DNA from: Copromyces sp. CBS 386.78
Lineage: Eukaryota; Ascomycota; Sordariomycetes; Sordariales; Sordariaceae
Reading direction: 5' to 3'
NCBI GenBank assembly: GCA_030685235.1
Contig: MU839126.1
Location: forward strand, 122,031-186,030
Length of the DNA stretch: 64,000 bases
Below are positions 27,191 through 38,004 of the stretch, one piece after another. The notes under the pieces were generated by a model that worked only from the letters and a program-made list of their open reading frames with translations, did no database searches and had not been told where the DNA came from. Position numbers and translations under genes: made by a program. The stretch's first letter is position 1; every line of letters begins with the position of its first letter.

Positions 27191-27618
27191 AGAGAGTGCG
27201 GATGGGCGAAAAAGGGTGGTTCTTATTTGTTGTACCTGTTTAAACCGGATATACCTTTGCATGTTTGGGTGATGGTGTTTATTCGTAGCGTGGCAGCCTT
27301 ATTAGAAACAAAAAGTTGGAAATGATACCTGAACATAGAACACTTTCGAAATACCATTCTGAACATTGTCATGGGTTCTGAATTGCTGTTGGAATGTAGC
27401 CTTTTGGATGAGTGTAGGTTAAGGACGTGGGACCTTGAGACCGCCGAGATAGGCGAGGTAAACCTCAACGAAGGACGGGAGTGATAACCTACGCGATAAG
27501 CGCCATAGAGTTTGCTCCGATAAGGGAACCGGCTTTGACGTGCTACCTATGTACCTTAAAGTGTTCAAGCTCGAGAGCTTAGGCCAATTTCGGCTGAGGG
27601 TACTTGGCAGCTGGAGGA
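27191..27618. other. 3' flank of glutathione reductase up to the element boundary
   Basis: Composition is ordinary and there is no gene. A cctatgtaccttaa motif is at 27546. AT-richness rises sharply just after the inverted repeat that begins at 27619. Confidence 0.5.
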
Positions 27619-27640
27619 CCGTACTGCGAGGGAGGGGGTG
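27619..27640 (+). repeat. Left terminal inverted repeat of the 8.2-kb element
   Basis: This 22-bp sequence (ccgtactgcgag, then ggagggggtg) is matched in inverse orientation at 35781-35802 with one A/G difference. Confidence 0.75.
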
Positions 27641-28280
27641 TTACGAATTGTACTTGAACGAGTTGAAAATTTCAAATTGTTATTTAACAGTAAAATTCGT
27701 TGTGCTATTTCAAATTATAGACGTTAGTATATTAAAACGTTAGGGTGGGGTAAACGGTTAAATAACGATTCGTATTCCTAAACGTTTGAAAATCCCCGGA
27801 TATTTTGCGCGGCCAAATATCTAAGAAGTAACCCCGACATACATTTTATATAGGAAAGGTATATAGTCCGTATTTAAGCCCGAATTGCCCGCTAAAATAT
27901 ATAAATATTAGGAAGGAGCTTAAAGTTGCGCTTACCTTTTACCCCTATATTTCAATATCTTTAACAAAATTTTTACTAATATTATAACAGGATTATATAG
28001 CTGTATAAACCTAAATTTAATTCCATATAGTATAACTATTAGCATTAGTATTATCATTACTATCAATATCGTCGTCGTCGTTATAACCTCTATTACTATA
28101 ATAATATTAAATATTACCGCCCCGTTCTTCGTTATTCCTATTTTATTAATATACGTAATATCTCTCCCCGATAATAATACTATTATAATACAATTCCTCC
28201 AAGTATATATAATATTTATATATATATTTTACTATACTAATTATATAAAAAGAATATCGACCCTACTATCTTCTAAAGCA

Positions 28281-28482
28281 TATTATAGTAATAGCAATAG
28301 TAATAATAATAATAGTAGTAGTAATAGTAGCAATAGAATAAGGCCCCTACCGCCAATATAGGCCTAGCTAAGAAATCTATTAGTACCCCCCCTTCTAATT
28401 AAGCTAGAGGTAGTAAAGAAGAAGAAGAGGAAGAAAAAGAGGAAGAGGAAGAAGACGATAATAATAATAATAATAATAATAA
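28281..28482. repeat. Low-complexity trinucleotide and purine tracts
   Basis: Runs of tag/taa trinucleotides (28290-28335) are followed by a long gaagaagagg-type purine tract and an (aat)n run (28410-28480). In coding DNA the purine tract would read as Lys/Glu-rich, so it may be the remains of a charged protein segment; this is inference. Confidence 0.6.
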
Positions 28483-29760
28483 AACTTAAGTTATACGTAC
28501 CGCGTATATTAAACGCCTCGTTAAAAAGAAGAAGAGTAAGAAGATAATGGATAGCAATAAAAACGACGACGATAATAACGAAGCCGGAGTAAATAAAGGT
28601 ATAGAATAGGATAGCCATATAAAGAGGGAAGGACGCTAGAAGTACTTTCTATATAGAGAGTTAAAAAGTACCCGCTTTAACCTTTTTATTAACCGGATTT
28701 TCGGTAAGAAAATAGTAAATATAATTAAATATATTTATCTATATTAGTATTTGCTAACAATAAATATATAAAATTAAAATTCTACTATTTAGCTTAAGGT
28801 TCGCAAGTCCTTTATACGTATAAATAAGCGGTTTCAAAATAAAACTATTAATAAAGCCACTATAAATATATATTTACCTTTAAGGGATAATATATATTAA
28901 TAAATAAAAGGCCTAGACTAAATATTAGCTATCGGATATTAACCGGGCGTAAATTATAAACGTCGCTAAAATTAATAAGCCCAATATTATTAAAGCTATT
29001 AAGGATAGTTAGAATTTCAATAACTTTTAGCTAATCTACTATTATATAAAGGACTATTTAAACGCCGAAAATTCTACTATTTTAGGCAAATATTATTATA
29101 AGGGTAAATTAAGTTATTATTTATTATATAGATAGGTATATTAATATATAGTAGAAATGTGGCCTATATTAGTCTAGAGGGTTATCGAATACCTCCGTTT
29201 GTCTAAAGACCCTTAGAAGGAGGTTAGCGCTAAGAAAATACTCTTTATTAAATATAAGAAGATCCCTACGTATAAGAATTATAATAAAATTCGGCGCTAT
29301 TACTTCTTCGAAAAGACCCCTACTATTAGGGAGCTATAGATTAGAAAAGTAAAAATATATTATACTATAATAATAATATAATGTCCAATAACTAATAACT
29401 ATAATAGAGAACGAAGGCCGACGTCGAAACTATCTATACAAAAATAGATAATATTATAAACGCTCCGCCCGAAGACGATACCCCTACTCTAAGTAAGAAA
29501 AAGTAGAAGAAGGGTAAGAAAGCCGGTAGTAGTAAAAAGGGAGCGGAGAAGAGGAAGAAGACGGTCGATTTTCGTAATAATATTAATAAGATTTTTTTTT
29601 CGGATTAATAAAATATATTTTATTATTTTTCCTTTATTTTTTCTTTTTTTTATATATAATAATCTAATACCTATTTCCTTATTATATAGTATATAAATAT
29701 ATAAATTCCTTTCCCGTCGTTCTCTTTTGAAAAACAAGCTTTATTAAATTTATATATTAT

Positions 29761-30213
29761 TTAATTAAGAGAAACTCTACTCGCACGTTGATAAAACTCT
29801 ATTCGCACGTGGACCCACTTTTCATTTTTAACAATAACTCAGTCAAATATAGGTTGTATAAAGATAAAAGTAGTACCAAATTACTCGCTGATTTTTGTCG
29901 GATTTTTCATAGTAGGTACCATCCTTACAGCCTCAAGCGTTATCTAAATCCAACTTTCTTAGACTTTTCAACTTTTAATTTTCCTAATTATTTGTATATA
30001 ATAGCTTCTTTCTGTATGGTTTTCTTAGCCTACCAGTTACATACGTTCTTTAAAGAGGCAGTGTTAAATAGAGAAAAAAATAAGAAAAAATGTTATATAC
30101 TTTTTACCTCCTTATTATACTCTTTAGTACTCTAAAAAAGACATTGAAATGACCTTTTCTTCAACGTGCGAATAGAGTTTTATCAACGTGCGAGTAGAGT
30201 TGCTCTTAATTAA
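29761..30213. mobile_element. 453-bp MITE-like element with 50-bp inverted repeats, not RIP-mutated
   Basis: Positions 29761-29810 and 30164-30213 are inverted copies of the same 50-bp sequence with one mismatch. Each arm begins with the palindrome ttaattaa, which may be the target duplication or part of the repeat, and holds two tandem copies of aaactcta(c/t)tcgcacgt 22 bp apart. The 350-bp interior has many CpA and TpG steps, unlike the RIP-mutated DNA on both sides. The element therefore either arrived after RIP acted or is too short or too low-copy to be a RIP target. The only long frame (29788-30135) has no ATG at its start and no known domain, so I take the element as non-autonomous. 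It matches no named fungal MITE that I know. Confidence 0.7.
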
Positions 30214-32721
30214 TTGTAAGTAAAAAAAGGGTATAAGTTTTAATGTACTAATACTTTATAAATAGTAAATAGACGACGAAATAAATATATTTCGTATTAA
30301 TTACACTATACTTTATAAAATGAAATAAAAAAGGGAAAAATATCCGAATAAGCATTGTAATACGTACTAGAGTCTTTTAAAATATAATTATTTAATTTCA
30401 TTATAATAATTAGTATTTCGTATTTAGTTAATATAATAGCGTTTTAAAATAATATTAATAGCGTAGGTAGTAAAGTTTATAAAATCGTATTATAAATATA
30501 AAATCGTATTATAAATTTACCGTTTCGAAACTAATACCGGTTCGCCAAAATTTTATTAAGCGCCACTTACCTTCCTATCGCTAACCGCGCTTACGTATAA
30601 TAAAACTTCAATTCACTTTATATAACCTCTTCTTACCTTATAATAGCTTTACTTTGTAATAACCCCGAACTGCGCCTTATATTAATAAAGCGCATTAAAA
30701 TAGATTAATAGAAGAAGGGGCTAAAATGCTAGTCTACTTAAGTTAACGCATTTAGGTTATCGAATAAAGTACCCTGCGATCCTAAAGGTAAAGGTAAAAT
30801 TAAAGCTAAAACTAAAGGCGATAACGGCGACGGCGACGGTAGTTATATTAATTAGCTAAATTTCGTAACGGTATACTTAACGTTTATTCTATAGTGCTTA
30901 ACCTATATTAATTATCGATAAGATTTCGATAAAGCTAAGCTAGTTAAACTTATATAGTAAAAACAATAGAAAAATAACTTCGAGGATATTACTACTACTA
31001 TTGAGGAAGACCTTTTAAATACTGAAGAGCTATAGTATTTAGCCGACTACTAATTAATTAGCGAATAATACCCTATTGATAATAAAAATTTCGACGATAA
31101 TTTTAATAAGGATGTATTAATAAACTTCGATATTTATAAAGTAGTAATATTACCCGTAATTCTAAACCCTCGATAATATCTTCCTTTAAAATATATTTAT
31201 AGTACGGCTACGTATACTATAGCTTATATCCCCCCTCCCCCGCTATTTGGAAGCTCGTTTAGAAATTCTAAAAGGTAGTTATAGAATATCGTCGATGATA
31301 ATAAGTTATTACCCCGCTACCGCAACGATACGCCTCTTTCCGATTTTAAAATAGCTATAGGAATGTAGGCTTAATTAAATAGTATTTCCGAAGCAACGTA
31401 CTAAAATTTGCGGGAAATTTTATAAAAATTTACTACCGGTACATCCTCTAGGATCTAGAAGATTTATAACGAAATTACGACTCTACTTATTAGCATTTTA
31501 ACCTTTAAAAATAAAGTTAAAGAATAGATACTTATATTCGAAATACGTAAAGTACTTATCGCCTTCAACGCTAAAAAATTATCGAGTATTCGTCGTCGCT
31601 AAGCAGGCCTTTCTAATAAAGAATAAGTAGTATAAAACCTATTTTTCTTTAACGCCGTTATATATATCTACAATTTATTACGGAGCAATATATATAATAT
31701 TATATACTTTAATATAACGATACTTATCGACAATCCTTAAGAGCTATAATATTCTAAAGTATAGGCATTATTTATTAAATATATATTTAGCGATTTTCTT
31801 TAGTACTTAAATACTAATAATCTAGTATTCCTGTCCGATACCGTATTTTACTAATACTATAAAGAGGATTGCTTTACTTATAGTACCGGTACCGGCAATT
31901 AAAAATATATCGGCCGTATTACCGAAATGTAGAAGGACTATCGCGAAAATCCGTTGTTGGAAAAAGATAGTATTATCTTTAAAATTAAGCTACTATTCGG
32001 ATTCGCTAGAACCGTAGCCGGCGTTCGGCTATTATAAGGCAATACTAGTATATAAAGGATCCTAGAAAATAATAACATTATACCTAATAAGTACGTTATT
32101 ATTGAAGATAATATCGTATATATTATATCTTATTATATCGACTAAAAATATACCCAAATACACTACAATAAATTATTTAGTAGCTCTATATCGTTAAAGC
32201 GTAATAATAAACGTTGTAAATAATTAAAACGTTTTAAAGCCAATTATTTTATAAAATAGAAATATAATATAAAATTACGCCGTTTTTTCCTACTCGTTAA
32301 ATCCTACCCTATTTGGGGTAAATTCGAAATTAAAGAGTTCACTCGACTATCCCTCGTACGGATACTAATTCGAAACCCGATATTTAGGAATATTAGCGTT
32401 AACGTTCGTAGGGTACTATTAATACTTTTCGCTAATAGGTTTAATTTCTACTGTACTATAATAAAATTTATTATAGGAATATATATTTCTATTGCATTAT
32501 ATACCCGATAGGACTAGTTTAAATAAATAAATATTATACCTGTTATACTAGGCCCCTATAGATCGAATAATATTGAGGTTTAAAATTAAATCGGTAATAA
32601 TATCTGAAAATTCGAAGAGGGAAAAATCATCGATATCCCTAGAAATAACGGTAATCCTAATCGCAAAGCCTTTATATATAGCTTTATTTTCGTTATTATC
32701 GGTAATTTTCTATAGTAGTAA

Positions 32722-33520
32722 AACAATTCGGGTTTCCGGCGCCCAATAATTAAATAAGGCTATCGAATATATATTACAACGTTGGCTAATCGAAGTAACT
32801 TCAATTTCGATCTAACTAGCGGCGAGCATTAGCGATACTATTACGAAATTATTCAACAAAAGGAATATTTGTATACTTTTACCTACAAAATATATATTGA
32901 AAAGGAAGCGAATAAATTTGGTTTAGCTATTGAAGACCCGGCTTTAATAAAAATACTCCCGGTATTAAATATTATTAAAATACAGCCAATTAATTTAATA
33001 TATTCCGAATTCGGTAGTTTAATAAAAATATTATATTTATTTATTATCGACTAAGTTTTAACGCCTAAAAGTAATATTAAATATATTAAAATACTTTATT
33101 AATTTCTTTGCCTACCGGGATAGAATAATCTTCAATCGCCTTATTATATTTTATAATATATATTGCGAAAATATAAATAATAATCTACTATTATATTATT
33201 ATTTGTACGCTTATAATTAAGGTCCAATTAACAATTTATTAAAAAATATATTAATATTATACTATTCGAAATTTTCGCTAGCGAACTTCCTAATTTTAAT
33301 TTAGGCCGAAAAATAAATATAATTAATATTATCGTTAAAATATTAATCGAAAATCTAAAGGCGAATATTATCCTAACAACGGACAATATAGATCTAATAA
33401 ATTGAAAATTTAAAATTTTTAAGAAAAAGTTCAAAAAAGGCCGTTAGTATTTCCAAATATTCTATAATATTATATTTAAAATAGTAAAGGGGGGTCGAAA
33501 TCGTAGTAAGTCTATATCCG
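32722..33520 (+). pseudogene. RIP-inactivated coding relic, probably of the surrounding transposon
   Basis: One frame reads as protein-like sequence for about 265 codons. It is broken only by TAA, TAG or TGA codons where CAA, CAG, CGA or TGG would fit (for example 32755, 32830, 33052 and 33100), the stops that C-to-T and G-to-A changes produce. Readable pieces include SGFRRP, TSGEH, GLAIEDPAL, ILPVLNIIK, YSEFG and ASELPNFN. They remind me of a large family of fungal hypothetical proteins (a SEFGGLTK...LTP...FPFPPGW...QSPLHHL pattern) often found in repetitive DNA, but I cannot name its function. Upstream sequence from about 31200 may belong to the same gene. It is not functional. Confidence 0.55.
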
Positions 33521-35780
33521 TTAATAGTATTATAACTAAGGCTAATACCTAAAATATTATACTAACTATAGTTAGTAATTCGGGTATATTTAATTCTAGT
33601 CCAATAATTATAGGCGCTATTCTAATTATATAATCTGTAGAGGAAATTGAAAAAGCTAATTAAAAAATAGCCGACAATACCGAATTTCGTATAATTAAAT
33701 CTACTAAGTATAACCTTTAAATTTCAAAACCGAATATCCATATTAATTTTTACTACCCGAATATAATAAATAAATATATATTAATATCTATTATTATAGT
33801 TATAGGCTTTAAAATTAAGTATAAGTCAATATTATATTCCTATAAATAACTATCGAAATATACTAATAATATAGTTTTTTTCTCTAAGCTTTAGAAACGG
33901 GTAATATATTATACTAACTACTACGCGCCTAAAAAAGACCTCTTCCTATAGGAGGCATTCGTATAAACAATCTGGTTTATTTTACTCGGTATATATAACG
34001 ACTAAAAACCCGCTATTAATCGATAATTAAAAATATTATAATAAATAATACTGTCGTTATTCTCGTCGATTTTAGCCGGAACTAAAGAAATCCCTAATCC
34101 CTCTACCGCTACTACTATATATACTTTTCAAAATATAATATTATAAACGTCGGTACGGTTCAAATTATTAAATATACTATTCGGCGAGTATTAAAATATT
34201 AATTGTATCGGTAAATTAAAAGGGGAAATAGTTAACGAAGCTAAAATACTAATAAGAATAATACAAATAAATATAAGTTTTAAATAAATATTAATAAATA
34301 CGTATAAAAATAATTATTAAAAACAAATTATTATTATACTGCGCAATAATTAATAGTTAAAATAGTAAAAGAAAATTATATAGGATAATAAAAGGTAAAA
34401 GATTTTCCCGTATTCTAACCTATCCTTCTAAACTCCAAGCCTTTAATATATTAATACTATTACAAATTTTTAAAGTATTTAAAAGCGATAAACGCATTTA
34501 ATACTTTCTTACTATATTAGCGGTAATTATATACGAATATATATAAATAAGTAAATACTTTACCCCTTAGCCTATTAATAAATAATAAATACGTTCAAAG
34601 CCTAAATAACCCTAGTCTTTGCAAAATACTTTATATTAATAGCGCCCTCCGGACTTAATACCTAAATATTATAATTTAATTATAAAGCTAATATTAATTT
34701 AGAGTCTAATACCTACTTTACTAATACCGGAAAGCGAATTACTAAAGAGAGAGGAAACTTTATCGAATACTACGTTAGATAGGAAAATAATAGTATTAGT
34801 ATTACCTATACCCGTCTAAATTAAATTTTAATGTATAAGTCAATTTAAGGTATATATATAGTATCCTTTATACATACCCTTATCCTCCCCCGGGCTTTCG
34901 AATTCTCCCCGCCTCTCCTATAACGACCGAACGATATAACTATAATCCTATAACGTATATTTATAAAGTTCAAACTAATTTTACTAGCCTATATATTTAA
35001 TATTACTATTTTCCTCAAGTTCAAGCCACTATAAACTACTAATAAACACCTATATTATTCTAGGACTCGACTAATACCGCGTCTTCTTAATCGTATTACT
35101 AGTTATCGCCTTATATAACAGCTTTGTTAATTTACTAACGGGCCTCAACGTATATAATATAACCGAATATACTATTATAGGCCTTATATACATTATAACA
35201 ACGTTAATATATATAGTCCCGTTTAAAGAATCGATAAGTAGGGAATAGGAATATAATACAAACAGCAATTATTTATTATAGGTAGACTAGAAAATTAATT
35301 TTATATAAATTTACTAATTGCAAATATATTATATTATATTTAATATTTAACAATAGTTTTATATTTTAATTTAGCGACGTATATACGCGTTCTATCCCAT
35401 TAACCTAAGGTTCGGAGTTAAGGCGTATAGTATATAAGCGCGCAACGCCTAAGCGCGGGCGGGAGCAAAAGGGTAAAATAAAACGGGACTAAGAACTAAA
35501 TTGGTAATAGGAATTGAATCCTAACGTCTATAAAATTCAAACATTTTTACCTATAAATATCCAAATCCGGATTGTCGATAAGAATTTTATAGCCTATTCG
35601 TAGATAATTTATGGACAGTCTACCTAACCTAAACGTTTAGCTATCCCGGACGTTTGGCGGCCTTCTATCGTCCCTATATGTAAACGTTTGTAAATTTCCG
35701 ATTTGTACTTAAGCATTACGCGAATTTCAAAACGTCTCAAAAACCCAACTGTTATTTTACAGTCAATTGACAGTTCCCAG

Positions 35781-35802
35781 CACCCCCCCCCTCGCAGTAC
35801 GG
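35781..35802 (-). repeat. Right terminal inverted repeat of the 8.2-kb element
   Basis: This is the inverted copy of 27619-27640 (cacccccccc, then ctcgcagtacgg). The DNA just inside (35700-35780) keeps more CpA steps than the interior, so RIP was lighter at this end. Confidence 0.75.
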
Positions 35803-36241
35803 GAATGGGAGATGGCAAGAGGACCCATTTGCAGCGTGCAAGTACCGGTATGGCGAGCCTTTTCAACCTGATGCGCAAATGGTCATACCACCACAATAGA
35901 TGGCCTGCGACTGGCCAGGCCCGACACCCACCATGCGCAGCTGCCAGACCTGTGCGGCCAGCTGAGACAGCCGAGCTTATTCCCAATTCCGAACGTCAAG
36001 ATTCCGCACTAGCGTCACGGACCACCACGGGCAGCTCCTCCAGTTTCATCACCACACTCCAAGTGCTTTCCCACCCTCGACTCTCCCTGACACCAGCTTC
36101 TGACCGAGCAAGGAATCGCCAAATCTCCACTCAAGGTATGCCGTTCTCCTTGCGATACCACTCTGCAGCTCCCCTCAAGCTCTGCCCCTTTGAATTCATT
36201 CGGAAAGCTGACTGCGTGTGAATTGCTTTGCGAGAAAAAAG
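35803..36241. other. Promoter and leader of the COX8/COX7C gene
   Basis: Ordinary composition returns right after the inverted repeat. A 172-codon open frame at 35703-36221 crosses the element boundary, has no domain and is judged accidental. The insertion sits about 440 bp upstream of the COX8 start codon. Confidence 0.5.
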
Positions 36242-36567
36242 ATGTTCTCCCGTGTTGCCCTCCGCGCGGCTCCCCGCCAGCAGCCCTTCAGCCTCGTTGC
36301 TCGCCGCACCTTCCAGACCACCCGCGCCCAGCTCTCGTCGCCCTACCACTACCCCGAGGGTCCCCGCTCCAACCTTCCCTTCAACACTAAGACCCGCTTC
36401 TTCTGGTTCCGTTACCTCATGTACTGCGTCGTCGGCTTTGGTACTCCCTTTGGCATTGCCGGTGCGTGATATTATCCCTGTCCGAGAGAGCGAAAAGTAT
36501 ACGGTCCCACTGACGTAATCTGGTTCCAACCACAACAGTCTGGCAGACCTACCGCCCCCGCGCTTAA
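36242..36567 (+). CDS. cox8: Cytochrome c oxidase subunit COX8 (COX7C family)
   Basis: Exons 36242-36461 and 36539-36567 (77-bp intron, CTGAC branch) give 82 residues. The first ~30 residues (MFSRVALRAAPRQQPF..., then RRTFQTTRAQ) form a mitochondrial presequence. The mature part starts near SSPYHYPEGPRSNLPFN. Then come the conserved FFWFRYLMYCVVGFGTPFGI, with one membrane span, and the end AVWQTYRPRA. This is the small nuclear-encoded subunit of complex IV called Cox8 in yeast and COX7C in animals; it stabilises the complex in the inner mitochondrial membrane. The second exon codes only nine residues and would be missed by a simple ORF search. All expected parts are present. Confidence 0.93.
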
Positions 36568-38004
36568 ACGGCTTGCTACTAGCTGTTATGCGGGTGTGCC
36601 AATATGGTCGGGAAGTGTTGAGCGGGCCGATGAGCTTGATGCGTGCGTAATAAGGGGGAGGGGGAATATACCGAAAGGGGGGAAACGTAAAGAAACCGAC
36701 CGGCACGGATATAGACGCAGGTAGTCCGGACTGTCCGGGCGCTCTTCTGTATATGATACGACACGAATAGAAACCACCATCATCATCAACCCCGACGTTT
36801 TTCTCTTTTTTGGACCCTCCGAAAACCAATGGCTCTGGCAAACCTTTTGACTCCGATAAGGGGAAGATGGATGGTGGCAGTGGGTGCTGGGGCTCTTCTC
36901 GTTGAAGCTGTGATTACGGATGGAAAAAACGCTGGTTTGGATGAAGTCTGGCGCGGGACGACCTAGGAGTTATTGACTCCTTCGACCAAATGCTGCGAGG
37001 TAAGCAAGCTGCGTAGTCCACCATCACCTGATTGTGTCTCTATGCAGTGACGCTTTGGTAGGTCTGCTCAGATAGGCGTTTTCGGAAAAGCACTCCAGGT
37101 TGAAAAAGCGGTGCTTCTGACCTCGCTACTGCTCCGGTACAACTTTGAAGCTCACATACGCGACTTCGAGAAGAACGGCAATCGTGCGAGCTCAAGGATG
37201 TAGCTTCATGCTCAGGTTTTCAGGGTATCGCTGCCAGTAGCTTCCTGGTCAACTGCTCGTAGTCACGACACCCAAAGAAATGAAAACCTCCCCCACTCCA
37301 GTTATGCGCATGATATCTCGATCTTGGTAGCAGATGGGGGCGACGAGTTGGGCACCGGAGGACAAGACGGTAGCTATAGCAATCAAAGAGAACCAAAGTA
37401 AACAAAGCCCCTGGACCGGATGGTCCTCGGCACAGTCAACCTATGTTTCACAGGATACCGCCATCGTTACAGTAAGTTTGCAGATATGCAGCTATGCGCA
37501 CAAGCCAATCGGCCAGCTTCCGTTTTCCCGTGTAAATGCATTCCGTGTACTTTGCGCCAGAGCAAAGCGAAGGTACCCGCACCCTTTTAGAGCTCATCCC
37601 CTGTCTGTTAGTGCCAGGTACCTTACTCGTCAGGGTCCGCTTGGGTACCTGCGACGCCGCCGGTTCCCCCCAAAGATCACAACGTCAACCGCCATTCCAT
37701 TCCACCTGCCAGGAGCAGGAGCCGCCACAAAACACCAACACCAACACTAGACTACACTACCACCAACCATCACCACGGGACACCGAGTAGCCAAGAGACC
37801 AACATCCGCATCTTCTTAAAACTGGCGACGGGAACCACACTGAACACATTGCGCGACATGGTATGAGGTGAAGCGAACATGCAGACTTGCCGTCCAGGCA
37901 ATACGCTACACGGATCACGGAAGACGACGTCAAGGAGAAGCACAACATATCCAACAACCAACTTTCCACCATCACGCCGATAATACACATACTCACACAC
38001 CAAG
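36568..38004. other. Intergenic 1.4 kb upstream of sec6
   Basis: No protein-like frame is recognised; the 138-codon frame at 37334-37750 is Arg/Pro-rich without a domain. Motifs aggtaccttac (37616) and gggtacct (37642) are present. The last 250 bp are rich in CCA and CAC and form the sec6 leader. Confidence 0.5.

Larger units (their letters stand above)
27619..35802. mobile_element. Putative 8.2-kb DNA transposon, bounded by inverted repeats and destroyed by RIP
   Basis: The left end (27619-27640) and the right end (35781-35802) are inverted copies of one 22-bp sequence with a single mismatch (ccgtactgcgaggg followed by a G run and tg). They fall almost exactly where composition changes from ordinary to AT-rich and back. 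For about 11 bases inside the repeat the two ends still align when C/T and G/A changes are allowed. Both ends contain TA|CTGCGAGG, so a TA or GTAC target duplication is possible but not proven. The interior is TpA-rich and CpA-poor, contains no intact gene, includes one decayed coding region (about 32722-33520) and carries a younger nested element (29761-30213). I cannot assign a superfamily. Two separate elements with related ends is the main alternative. Confidence 0.6.

Noticed and set aside
29788..30135. 115-codon frame inside the MITE-like element
   Set aside because: It has no ATG at its start, starts within the inverted repeat and lacks any domain; the element is treated as non-coding.
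35385..35470. Second tRNA-like string inside the RIP block
   Set aside because: No U33 in the putative loop and no acceptor stem; not supported as a tRNA gene.
35703..36221. 172-codon open frame upstream of COX8
   Set aside because: It crosses the transposon boundary and has no recognisable motif; judged accidental or leader.
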